Assembly: GCA_902782995.1 (NCBI GenBank)
Contig: CACZPJ010000051.1
Span: forward strand, 1 to 33,007
Direction of reading: 5' to 3'
Source of the DNA: an uncultured Lachnospiraceae bacterium
GTDB taxonomy: Bacteria; Bacillota; Clostridia; Lachnospirales; Lachnospiraceae
Length of the DNA stretch: 33,007 bases
Position numbers and translations under genes: made by a program. The notes below the pieces were generated by a model. It saw nothing but the letters and a program-made list of their open reading frames with translations. It had not been told where the DNA came from and ran no database searches. This document shows positions 25,901 through 32,131 of the stretch, piece by piece (position 1 is the stretch's first letter; the number at the start of each line of letters is the position of its first letter).

Positions 25901-27198
25901 TATAACCATGTGATTTTTCCCGGTTCCCAGTCTACCGCATAAGTATGGAAGTAGCTGTAATCGGTTGCAAGATCGACGTAACCGCTTCCCTTATACACAT
26001 GATCCGGAACGCCCCAGTGCAGTGTTCCACAGGCTGCGTTTGTGCTATGATCGGTAAACTTTCCACAGGTCTCCATAATATCGATCTCACCGGATACCGG
26101 CCATTCACCGTAGATATCGGTACTCTGCGGCAGCATCCAGAATGCAGGCCATGCGCCCTGTGTTCCCGGCAGTGACATACGTCCCTCGATATAACCATAG
26201 GTTGTTGTAAATAATGCCTCATTCGTTCTTGACGAAGTACGGATTCTTGCAGATGTATAGTCCTTTGTGCTCTCATCACCATTCGCATAGCCATCTGCCT
26301 CGTAGGATGCGGTAATTCTTAAAAGACCATCCCCATTGCCATCGCCGTTTAAGTCTTCGTTGACTGCGATATTTTTCTTGTTGCTTGTGTAGGACTGTTT
26401 CTCGTTGTTACCCCAGCCAGGGTTTCCAACTTCACTTCCGTCTCCAAGCTGATAAGACCAGTTGTCCAGATCCAGACCGGTTGTGGCATCGACCTGATCT
26501 GATCCATAATTACCATCAAATTCATCTGCCCAGACGAGCTCATATCCGTCCTTTGTTTTTCCCGGATCTGCATAATCCCCGGCTGAATTGTCCTTAGAAA
26601 AGTCATATTCGGTTCCTTTTGTGCCGACGGTATTATCGATCACAAGCTTTAAGTCAGCCGATACGGATGAATTCCTTGCATAGGTTACTCTTAATACGAC
26701 CGTATTTTTAATCGGGTTAAACCAGAATCCGCCGGTCGGCTGTGCAGCATCCCAGCCATAGTTCTGATCCCATGTCAGTCCGGAGCCTTCTTTTCCAAGC
26801 TCATAAAAATGACCGTCACCCTTTGGATCAATGTACCATTTTAACTGATTCTGTGTCTGAAGATCACTTCCCTTAATATCATATCCACCGTTGATCACCA
26901 GTGAATCAAATGCTACCGCATATGCTCCCTGGGTTGTAATATCTACCTCTGTCTTTCCAAAGGAGATACTTGTAATTTCTTCCCCTAAGCTGTCTTCCTC
27001 ACCTGCTGCGCTAACGACTGCTTCCGTGTCAACCACTGCTTCTGTGCTGACTGCCGCTTCCGTTGCAACCGGAACTTCTGTTCCGGTGACTTCTTCGGCA
27101 TGTACCGGAATCTGTGAAAATTCCAATGATGTGACAAGCATTGCACACGCCAGTGAAAATGACAATATCTGTTTTCCCTTCACTTTCCTTCGATGCAT
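22918..27198 (-). CDS. secreted multidomain GH16 beta-glucanase with CBM-like, InlB-type and Ig-like domains
   Basis: A 1426-residue exported enzyme. The signal peptide ends near HAEE (34-37). An N-terminal beta domain (about 75-190) precedes the GH16 catalytic domain (about 218-503). That domain has WPAFWMLP and the active site GEIDIME: Glu 371 nucleophile, Asp 373, Glu 376 acid/base. The expected substrate is a beta-1,3 or mixed-linkage beta-glucan. Three sandwich modules resembling CBM4/9 follow (about 535-692, 705-885, 895-1042). Then come an InlB-type repeat (about 1058-1131), a four-copy ten-residue linker (1137-1176), a second InlB-type repeat (1183-1249) and two lysine-rich Ig-like domains of BIG2 type to the end. 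There is no LPXTG, dockerin or S-layer motif. The start has GGAGG. Confidence 0.93.
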   Translation of the reverse strand: MHRRKVKGKQILSFSLACAMLVTSLEFSQIPVHAEEVTGTEVPVATEAAVSTEAVVDTEAVVSAAGEEDSLGEEITSISFGKTEVDITTQGAYAVAFDSLVINGGYDIKGSDLQTQNQLKWYIDPKGDGHFYELGKEGSGLTWDQNYGWDAAQPTGGFWFNPIKNTVVLRVTYARNSSVSADLKLVIDNTVGTKGTEYDFSKDNSAGDYADPGKTKDGYELVWADEFDGNYGSDQVDATTGLDLDNWSYQLGDGSEVGNPGWGNNEKQSYTSNKKNIAVNEDLNGDGNGDGLLRITASYEADGYANGDESTKDYTSARIRTSSRTNEALFTTTYGYIEGRMSLPGTQGAWPAFWMLPQSTDIYGEWPVSGEIDIMETCGKFTDHSTNAACGTLHWGVPDHVYKGSGYVDLATDYSYFHTYAVDWEPGKITWLYDGKVVNVLQNWESMISGTTDSLSYDAPFDQPYYLLLNLAVDNGQFGGAVNRATFQDDINMYVDYVRVFQKSEGYAESVNRTASDGIKDDWKQYEGVNQIAEVKTDNLVAGGFSSDADTDLSKWYLSSNANGTGGKANLTPVTDQSGKTWAKVNVTEAGSQDYSVQMIGHYNAKAGYLYQVSFDAYADGDMVGKTVNADSKEWQGWSANGIRSFELGSTPQKVAFTFEQKSDFDKCRIEFNLGSKSTGNVYLSNIKVEIVDPSAINSDAGRKPLSNGDVIYNGTFDQGIAHVGGWVAAAGTTLKVPRYTIEKLADSDVHVVDVASTKNSFEALTNGGEKYYERRAQISAESGKPVIYQKDLALKADSYALNFDLYSKAATTAQAAIYSVNSAGELGTKLLESPVVNYKDAGKVKNYSWKFTTPRALSNAALVLTFGEGTSVQLDNVTMIGQSQAEVFDPTPVNSETEWNANGADGGSVNDFGVVNGAHIFNEIKSGANWYSPQITSSQFKTGAGSKYQMSVKLKLEGESNNKVSYIVQNQGSWEVIKELTEIDLGTLGAPDADGFYTYTAEINCPGNAYNNVALNFGLGNSAANNATFYFKDVTLTLVTSTDSGSDSGEDMGETKTGIAINYVLGAEDAKNADANPFYYTKGTGKITLEAPVREGYIFDGWTLTENSTDYITEVSTDTDAITVYAHWTAKTPETKPDDGKKDDVKPDDGKKDDVKPDDSKKDDVKPDDGKKDDSKNTETKTTYYKVTFKSNGGSAVKAQTVAKGKKAAKPKDPTRKGYKFVGWYAGSKAYNFSSAVTANKTLTAKWKVIKVSKITITGSYKQIAAGKKIKLKAVVSPKTAKNCAVTWKTSNKKYATVSSKGVVTVKKAGAGKTVTITATAKDGSKKKATYKIKIMKNAVKKIKLKAAKSKVKAGKKVTVKATVTPTKQVNKKLTWKTSNKKYATVNSKGVVTTKKAGKGKTVTITAYATDGSGKKATCKIKITK
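22921..23337 (-). repeat. duplicated Ig-like (BIG2) module within the GH16 gene
   Basis: Residues 1288-1338 (bases 23337-23185) and 1376-1426 (bases 23073-22921) align without gaps, with 43 of 51 identical residues, both beginning TWKTSNKKYATV. This suggests a fairly recent internal duplication. Confidence 0.85.
23671..23790 (-). repeat. four-copy 30-base tandem repeat encoding a charged linker
   Basis: Residues 1137-1176 are four copies of KPDDGKKDDV with small changes (one Ser for Gly, the last Ser for Val). Lys and Asp residues are balanced, so it should be an extended, flexible spacer between the two InlB-type repeats. Confidence 0.9.
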
Positions 27199-27248
27199 AT
27201 TTTTCCTCCCATACTTTTGATTTATTCCCTGCTCCTTGGGTTATTTTC

Positions 27249-27277
27249 ATTATAGGAAGCGGCTGTCTGCGTCGAAA
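27249..27277 (-). promoter_or_regulatory. probable promoter of the GH16 gene
   Basis: On the minus strand TATAAT (27254-27249) is perfect; 17 bases upstream is TTTCGA (27277-27272), a poor -35 box. This suggests an activator or other control, or low basal expression. Confidence 0.5.
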
Positions 27278-27292
27278 GGATATGCATTTTAA

Positions 27293-27332
27293 AAAGGTAT
27301 CTTTTTTCAAATTCTAAAAAAAAGATACCTTT
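27293..27332 (-). terminator. terminator of the sigma/anti-sigma operon
   Basis: AAAGGTATCTTTTTT pairs with AAAAAAGATACCTTT around a short loop, followed by further T on the minus strand. It lies directly after the anti-sigma gene. Confidence 0.85.
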
Positions 27333-27349
27333 GTCTGCTGTTTCCTTAT

Positions 27350-28324
27350 CTATTTTAAATAACCATCTTTTACAATATCACTTACCACATCGGTCGGGAT
27401 CGTAAATTCGACCATTCCCATATAACCAGGTGCGACTTCATACTTATCAAACACAAGCACTAACTTACCATCTGCATTCACATAAAAGTTCTGATCTGCC
27501 TTGATCTGCTTAAAATCCCACTCTGGTTCATCGTCATCCAGAAAATAGACCTTATTCTCATCTGCTTTCATCTGTTCCCGCATCTGTGCCTTGATGTTAT
27601 CCGATATGACACCCATATAATCTGCGCCATCTGTAAACAGATCCTTTAATCCGATCAGCCTGCCGCTCTTCTTATCCACATGATAGATCTTGCTGTAGCT
27701 GTCTGATCCACCCATCGCGATCGTTGTATTCATCCGGAGTGAATAAAGGGAATCATTGTCCGTTACAACCTCATAATCCGTATTGACGGATTCGTGGTTC
27801 GTCAACGCCTCTGTCGTCATCTCTTCGGTTGATACGGCTGCCACATCAGCCTCATACTGTGCGATGATCTCATTCGTATAATCCTGTATCGTCTGATTTA
27901 ACTGATCCTGCGTCTTCTGATATTCTGTTCCATTCTCTGTATCTGTAAGCTCTACCTGCGGTGTCTTTACCTTTGCTTCCATGCTGCCATCTTCCTTCGT
28001 ATTCCCGTAATTACGGAACGTGACAACTTTTGCGATCACCCCGATCACCGGGATATTTTCCATTGCCATTGCAACGGATGCGCTCATGTTAGCTAACAGT
28101 GTAAGTACCAGCATGGCTGCCGCAACACCAGCACCTGTTCTCGCCAGATATGGAATGATTTTTTTCTTTGGTTTCTGATTGGTATCTTCTTTTGCCTGTT
28201 TCATCGATTGTTCCACCCTTTCTCTTAGTTCCTCCGGAACCGGAATCTGTTTGTAGTTTTTCTTTTCCTCTTCTAAGCCTTCACATTCAATGTTCCAGCA
28301 TTCTGTGTCCTGATCTTTTTTCAT
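27350..28324 (-). CDS. RsiV-like membrane anti-sigma factor (DUF4163/DUF3298)
   Basis: A 324-residue protein with a cytoplasmic N-terminus (1-58) that would hold the sigma factor, one membrane helix at about 60-85, and a large external domain. The external part resembles RsiV: a DUF4163-like stretch (about 120-215) and a DUF3298-like C-terminus with the GRLIGLKDLFTDGADY segment. In Bacillus and Clostridioides, RsiV binds lysozyme, which triggers its cleavage by signal peptidase and site-2 protease and frees SigV. The same ligand is plausible here but not shown. It starts 24 bases after the sigma gene stop with an AAGGGAG site. No oatA or pgdA target gene is adjacent. Confidence 0.88.
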   Translation of the reverse strand: MKKDQDTECWNIECEGLEEEKKNYKQIPVPEELRERVEQSMKQAKEDTNQKPKKKIIPYLARTGAGVAAAMLVLTLLANMSASVAMAMENIPVIGVIAKVVTFRNYGNTKEDGSMEAKVKTPQVELTDTENGTEYQKTQDQLNQTIQDYTNEIIAQYEADVAAVSTEEMTTEALTNHESVNTDYEVVTDNDSLYSLRMNTTIAMGGSDSYSKIYHVDKKSGRLIGLKDLFTDGADYMGVISDNIKAQMREQMKADENKVYFLDDDEPEWDFKQIKADQNFYVNADGKLVLVFDKYEVAPGYMGMVEFTIPTDVVSDIVKDGYLK

Positions 28325-28348
28325 TGTTTTCTCCCTTCTGCTTCATTT

Positions 28349-28819
28349 TCACTCAACGTACTGTTTCATTTTCTTTAAGCTGCGATATAACGTGGACTTT
28401 AAGGTACTTAGATTCATCTCCATGATCTGCGCCACTTCTTCTAACTTAAATCCTTCGTAATAGTATAATGTGATGATCATCTGCTCTCTTTCATCCAATG
28501 AATGCAGTGCCTTTTGCACATCCAGATTCGTATACATTGCTTCCTTTGCTTCTTCCTTCCACTGATCGGTTGCGACTTCTCTTTGTAAACGCTTTTTCCA
28601 TTCCAGTGCCGTGTTCATAACGATCCGCCAGACCCAGGTCTTAATGTACTGCTCCTGACGTATCTCCGCTGCATGTGCAATGCACTTGTATGCACTTTCC
28701 TGCACCACATCCATTGCATCCTGCTCATTTCTGACATAGGAATACGCCAGCCGGTACATGGACTCATAAGAAGAAAGGATGACCTGCTCTACCTTACTTT
28801 GCATTTTTTCCCTTTTCAT
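28349..28819 (-). CDS. ECF RNA polymerase sigma factor, SigV-like
   Basis: A 156-residue group 4 sigma factor with region 2 (about 20-85; SYVRNEQDAMDVVQESAYKC binds the core enzyme and -10) and region 4 (about 100-152; helix-turn-helix KLEEVAQIMEMNLSTLKSTLYR). Two starts are possible: 28819, with a weak GGGAA upstream, or 28804, with AAGGG five bases upstream. The partner gene encodes an RsiV-like anti-sigma, so this is probably a cell-envelope stress regulator. Upstream is a promoter of ECF type, implying autoregulation. Confidence 0.92.
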   Translation of the reverse strand: MKREKMQSKVEQVILSSYESMYRLAYSYVRNEQDAMDVVQESAYKCIAHAAEIRQEQYIKTWVWRIVMNTALEWKKRLQREVATDQWKEEAKEAMYTNLDVQKALHSLDEREQMIITLYYYEGFKLEEVAQIMEMNLSTLKSTLYRSLKKMKQYVE

Positions 28820-28855
28820 TTGTTCCCATTTGCCTTTCTTTTTCTTCTTTTACCC

Positions 28856-28887
28856 TATTAGAGCATCCAGCCCTGCAAAAAGTTTCA
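28856..28887 (-). promoter_or_regulatory. ECF-type promoter of the sigma/anti-sigma operon
   Basis: On the minus strand TGAAACTTTTT (from 28887) is followed by GCTCTAATA (28864-28856), with 17 bases between TGAAAC and GCTC. TGAAAC is the -35 of SigV/SigW-class promoters, so the operon is likely autoregulated. Confidence 0.75.
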
Positions 28888-28925
28888 AAAAAAAGAACTT
28901 TTGCAGCAACTGCGCAAAAGTTCTT
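28887..28925 (-). terminator. terminator of the flavin reductase-like gene
   Basis: On the minus strand AAGAACTTTTGC pairs with GCAAAAGTTCTT (28925-28893) and runs into a T tract that ends at the TGAAAC of the ECF promoter. Confidence 0.9.
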
Positions 28926-28939
28926 CCTGTGACCTATTC

Positions 28940-29449
28940 TTATCTTGCCAATACTTCAAGGACCTCTCCAATGTACATCGTATGCATATTTCCATCTGCA
29001 TACCATTTTTCCTTAATCTCAGGATCAAGAAAGGAGTCCTCTGTGATACGTGTGGCAGACATCTTCTTACAGACAATGACAAGATTACCCTCATCAATAT
29101 ATGGGATCTCTCCATTATAATAGTCTAAATGCATTCTGGCGTTTCCGATCTTATCCTCATCTCTTCCGGAAACTGCTCCCATATACTTTAATGCACTGTG
29201 ATATGTCTTATCAAAAAATGTAAGGGAGAATGTATCGCCATTGTCAATAAATTCCTTCGTGTATCTGGTATCACGGACAAAAATAAATGCAACGTTCTTT
29301 CCCCACATTACACCGACGCCTCCCCAGCTTGCTGTCATGGCATTCGCCTTTTCCTTATCCCCGGCGGTAATCAGTGTCCATTCGTTTCCTATCTTCGTAA
29401 ATGCGTTAAAATCCAGTAAATCTACCGGATATGGCTGAAATGTATGCAT
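28940..29449 (-). CDS. flavin reductase-like FMN-binding split-barrel protein
   Basis: A 169-residue protein of the flavin reductase-like domain family. The segment NAMTASWGGVGVMWGKNVAFIFVRDTRYT is typical of these FMN-binding barrels: NAMTASW contacts the phosphate, and the strand with FVRDTRYTKEFI is conserved. Such proteins bind FMN and pass electrons from NAD(P)H, but the physiological partner here is unknown. I prefer the Met at 29449, six bases after AGGAGG, to those at 29452 and 29464. It is a single-gene unit with its own terminator. Confidence 0.88.
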   Translation of the reverse strand: MHTFQPYPVDLLDFNAFTKIGNEWTLITAGDKEKANAMTASWGGVGVMWGKNVAFIFVRDTRYTKEFIDNGDTFSLTFFDKTYHSALKYMGAVSGRDEDKIGNARMHLDYYNGEIPYIDEGNLVIVCKKMSATRITEDSFLDPEIKEKWYADGNMHTMYIGEVLEVLAR

Positions 29450-29523
29450 CATCTGCCTCCTCATTTTCCTTCGTTTTCCTCATTATACTCTATATTGATT
29501 CCGATTTCCAGTCAGATCCATTC

Positions 29524-30147
29524 CTATTCTAGTACATATGCCATCAGATCATCATAAATTGCGCGGTAACCGTTCTCGTTCATATGAAGTCCTTCTAAGG
29601 TATATTCAGCCTTTAATCTGCCCTGTTCATCCTTCAGATTCCGGTTCACATCAATATACTTCTGTCCATGCTTTTTCGCGAGCTTCTCCACTTCTGCATT
29701 CGCTTCCCGGATCTTTTCATTCGTCCGTATCTTAAGGCATGGCTTTAACTCCTCGGATGCTGCTTCATAATTCACCGGATAGTATGCCATCAGATAGATC
29801 TTTACCCCGGCAACTTCTTTTTCAATCTTCGTTAAGATCTTATCATAATTCTCCATCAGACTGCTGATCGGGAAATCCGCACGGCTTAGATCATTCGTTC
29901 CGATATTGATAAATACCTTCGCCGGCTGTAAATCAATGACACATGGATGAATATTTGCCAACAGTTCTTCTGATATGTAACCGCCGATCCCCCTGTTATA
30001 GATGATCGTATCACTGCCATGCTCTGCTAACAGCTTTCCAATTGGGAACATCTCCATTAAGGATGATCCCGCAAAAACAACCTGTCCCTTTTTTATGGAC
30101 TGATTTGCCTCTTTGTACCGCTCTAACTTTATCTCTTTGTCGTCCAT
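29524..30147 (-). CDS. SGNH/GDSL hydrolase (acetylhydrolase-like)
   Basis: A 207-residue cytoplasmic hydrolase. The start is the ATG at 30147, six bases after GGAGGG; a longer frame would need a TTG start. SGNH blocks are visible: block I FAGSSLM with Ser 29 as the likely nucleophile, block II NRGIGGY with Gly 56, block III GTND with Asn 85, and block V EGLHMN with His 188. The block V acid is Glu 185 rather than the usual Asp. There is no signal peptide. Relatives include platelet-activating-factor acetylhydrolase-like and sugar-ester deacetylases; the substrate is unknown. Confidence 0.9.
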   Translation of the reverse strand: MDDKEIKLERYKEANQSIKKGQVVFAGSSLMEMFPIGKLLAEHGSDTIIYNRGIGGYISEELLANIHPCVIDLQPAKVFINIGTNDLSRADFPISSLMENYDKILTKIEKEVAGVKIYLMAYYPVNYEAASEELKPCLKIRTNEKIREANAEVEKLAKKHGQKYIDVNRNLKDEQGRLKAEYTLEGLHMNENGYRAIYDDLMAYVLE

Positions 30148-30186
30148 ATGCAACCCTCCGTTACATTTTTCTTATATCTTAGCACA

Positions 30187-30214
30187 GTTATATGGAAAAA
30201 GACAGTATGTACAA
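30187..30214 (-). promoter_or_regulatory. possible promoter of the SGNH hydrolase gene
   Basis: On the minus strand, TTGTAC (30214-30209), a 16-base spacer and TATAAC (30192-30187), about 40 bases before the start codon. Confidence 0.45.
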
Positions 30215-30259
30215 GAGATTCAACAAATAAGTGTCATCTTTGCGCAAAAGTAATAAAAA

Positions 30260-30288
30260 TTGACAGATTTTCCTATGCGGAATATAAT
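30260..30288 (+). promoter_or_regulatory. sigma-A promoter of the NPCBM protein gene
   Basis: TTGACA (30260-30265), a 17-base spacer and TATAAT (30283-30288): a perfect consensus, 37 bases before the start codon. Confidence 0.92.
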
Positions 30289-30290
30289 AC

Positions 30291-30310
30291 TTTTGTATAA
30301 CAATACAAAA
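30291..30310 (+). promoter_or_regulatory. inverted repeat at the transcription start of the NPCBM protein gene
   Basis: TTTTGTAT and ATACAAAA are separated by four bases, centred just past the expected start of transcription. It could be a repressor site or a 5' stabilising hairpin. Confidence 0.5.
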
Positions 30311-30324
30311 ATAAGAGGTTATGT

Positions 30325-31152
30325 ATGGAAAAGAAATCAAAGGGATGTTTTCGAAAAATGTTATGTTTCGCATTAGCAGTTATCATGTGCCTATCTATTA
30401 TGCCGGGTACTGTAACTGAGGCGGCCAGTTCTTATGTTTATTTAGATTCTCTAAAGCCTGCATCTATGAAACAGTATACAGGGAACATGGGAGACAGTTT
30501 TGTATATGCGATCGGAAAACATAAGTACACAAAGGGAACTGTCGATGTCGATGGAAAAAGTTATAAGCACGGATTAGAAGCCTGGATAGCAAGATGGAAT
30601 TATACCGCTGAAAAAAGCTGGGCATACAGTACTTATAATCTCAACCAGAAATATAAGAACCTGACCGGAAAGACCGTTGTTCTTAAGAGTTATAATACGT
30701 CTAACTTTAACACAACATTATATTTTTATGGTGATGGAAAATTATTAAAGAAGATCAAAATGACACCGTCTAGTGCCAAACACAGCTTTAATGTCAATGT
30801 TGCAGGTGTAAAAAAATTAAAAGTATATGTAAAGGATAATACCGCAGTATCCGGTGGAACTTCTTTTGGACTGACAGACTGTAAATTATACAAAGCTGCA
30901 GCACCAAAACAGCCAACCGTGAACGATATTTCCATTAAGTCCGGAACTATTACTGGCATAACAAGTAAAAATGTTACCGTTTATATCAAGATCGGAACAA
31001 CTACATATTCCGGAAAGTCAAATGCACAGGGAAAATATACAATAAAAACCGAGAAGATAAAGGATAAAACAACTTTAAAAATATGGGCAGCTAACAAGTA
31101 CAAAATGAAGAGTTCTACCAATACCGTGTTCGTTAAAGTTGTTAAGAAATAA
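30325..31152 (+). CDS. secreted NPCBM-domain protein with C-terminal Ig-like domain
   Basis: A 275-residue exported protein. A basic start and hydrophobic core form a signal peptide, cut near TEAAS (about 31-35). Residues about 36-193 resemble the NPCBM/NEW2 carbohydrate-binding domain, with SYKHGL, the YNLNQKY strand, FYGDGKLLK and the closing GVKKLKVYVKDN. The last 80 residues form a small beta domain of bacterial Ig type, lysine- and threonine-rich. No catalytic module is present, so it probably binds a glycan, perhaps the cell's own envelope or a plant or host polysaccharide. It has its own promoter and terminator. Confidence 0.82.
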   Translation: MEKKSKGCFRKMLCFALAVIMCLSIMPGTVTEAASSYVYLDSLKPASMKQYTGNMGDSFVYAIGKHKYTKGTVDVDGKSYKHGLEAWIARWNYTAEKSWAYSTYNLNQKYKNLTGKTVVLKSYNTSNFNTTLYFYGDGKLLKKIKMTPSSAKHSFNVNVAGVKKLKVYVKDNTAVSGGTSFGLTDCKLYKAAAPKQPTVNDISIKSGTITGITSKNVTVYIKIGTTTYSGKSNAQGKYTIKTEKIKDKTTLKIWAANKYKMKSSTNTVFVKVVKK

Positions 31153-31181
31153 TTTTTGAAGTCATAGTGGTATTTAAGAGA

Positions 31182-31211
31182 AGCACTCAGACAGTTTGTC
31201 TGGGTGCTTTT
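31182..31211 (+). terminator. intrinsic terminator of the NPCBM protein gene
   Basis: AGCACTCAGACA pairs with TGTCTGGGTGCT (one G-U pair) around a 3-base loop, followed by TTTT. Confidence 0.92.
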
Positions 31212-31235
31212 CATTTTACCTGTTCTAAGTCAGGT

Positions 31236-31331
31236 ATGGAGGGATTCTTTGAATTATGCTCCATTACCGGACCTGGTGCATATGACCATGTGGCAGCAGA
31301 TGCAGTTGTTTTGAAATTAAAGACCTTATGA
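31236..31331 (+). pseudogene. short ORF, possible C-terminal remnant of a secreted-domain gene
   Basis: A 31-codon frame without a ribosome site. Its end, GPGAYDHVAADAVVLKLK, looks like the last strand of a carbohydrate-binding beta-sandwich, but the match is from memory of the pattern only. It may be decayed coding sequence. The rest of 31212-31574 holds a candidate promoter and one more short frame; I see nothing else in it. Confidence 0.25.
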
Positions 31332-31379
31332 TAAAGTTCTCTTTTGCACCTCACATGCCAGTTATCATGTGGAGATCTG

Positions 31380-31408
31380 TTGTAAATTGATAGCATTGCA
31401 GGTATAAT
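31380..31408 (+). promoter_or_regulatory. candidate promoter for the small-ORF cluster
   Basis: TTGTAA (31380-31385), a 17-base spacer and TATAAT (31403-31408). It would drive the short frames from 31476 to 32053. Confidence 0.5.
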
Positions 31409-31475
31409 AAAAATGTTAAATATACAGCTATTTTACAGACAGGATCGCATATAAAAACTGGTGTATCGTAAACCA

Positions 31476-31562
31476 ATGTATGAATTAACAAAAAAAGTTT
31501 TGATGAATGAAAATATGCAAGAAAGACTTCACTTGAATGTCTCAAAGAACAAATATAAATGA
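31476..31562 (+). CDS. 28-residue ORF just before the 31575 gene, unassigned
   Basis: A short frame whose end (KNKYK, stop at 31560-31562) overlaps the ribosome site of the next gene 12 bases further on. Upstream it stays open in frame for a few codons only. It is basic and could be the tail of a lost larger protein or a leader peptide. It has no own ribosome site that I can see. Confidence 0.25.
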   Translation: MYELTKKVLMNENMQERLHLNVSKNKYK

Positions 31563-31574
31563 GGATGCCTTTAG

Positions 31575-31766
31575 ATGAAGATTGATGAAATAAAAGAATT
31601 TGACAGGGTTTTGCTCAAGGATGGTAGAACGGCAGATGTTATGGAAGTTTTTCCAAACGGATCACTTGTATTAGATATTGGGGATTCACCGGAAACGTGG
31701 GAAACTTTATATGATAAATCGCTAGAAGATATTGAAAAAATAATAAACAAGGATGCTACTATATGA
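31575..31766 (+). CDS. small acidic protein of unknown function (63 residues)
   Basis: A complete small protein with a GAGG site upstream. The beginning (EFDRVLLKDGRTADVMEVFPNG) predicts a small beta barrel like DUF4926-type proteins, followed by an acidic helix (SLEDIEKIIN). Such small acidic proteins are often immunity or accessory proteins near toxin loci, but no toxin is seen here. Function is not assigned. The surrounding DNA is visibly more AT-rich than the rest of the window. Confidence 0.65.
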   Translation: MKIDEIKEFDRVLLKDGRTADVMEVFPNGSLVLDIGDSPETWETLYDKSLEDIEKIINKDATI

Positions 31767-31822
31767 TATTATCAACGTATAATATTGCATTTTAAAGTGT
31801 GTTTATTGGAGGTGTAATGTAA

Positions 31823-32053
31823 ATGAAGAAATACAAAAATATATGTAAAGCATTGATTGTTATGGCTGACAAGAATGTTAAGAAAAGTCTGGTACGATTC
31901 ATCTATTATGTACTGGAATTAATTTTAATGATTACAATTATTATATGTGCATTTTTAGATAGCTGGATAACAGTAGTAGTACTAATACCATTTACGGTTT
32001 TGCTGTGGCTGATTGAAAAACTATTAGCCTATTTTGAAAACAATTCAGATTGA
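31823..32053 (+). CDS. small membrane protein with one or two helices (76 residues)
   Basis: A basic N-terminus (MKKYKNICKALIVMADKNVKK) leads to a hydrophobic stretch from about residue 26 to 66 that could form two helices separated by a short DSW turn. The tail is acidic. A GGAGG site ten bases upstream supports the start. It follows the 63-residue gene by 56 bases and may share its transcript. I do not recognise the family. Confidence 0.65.
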   Translation: MKKYKNICKALIVMADKNVKKSLVRFIYYVLELILMITIIICAFLDSWITVVVLIPFTVLLWLIEKLLAYFENNSD

Positions 32054-32131
32054 TAGAGAACTTGCTTGGATACGCACTTTTTACGGAACATTTCATATAT
32101 TAATATGAATTTATGCAAAAGGTAGTATGCC

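Noticed and set aside
22918..27198. Cellulosome component or sortase substrate
   Set aside because: No dockerin repeats, LPXTG or S-layer homology motifs are present in the GH16 protein.
31236..31331. Transposase or phage remnant
   Set aside because: No transposase, integrase or terminal inverted repeat pattern can be recognised in the short frame or around it.
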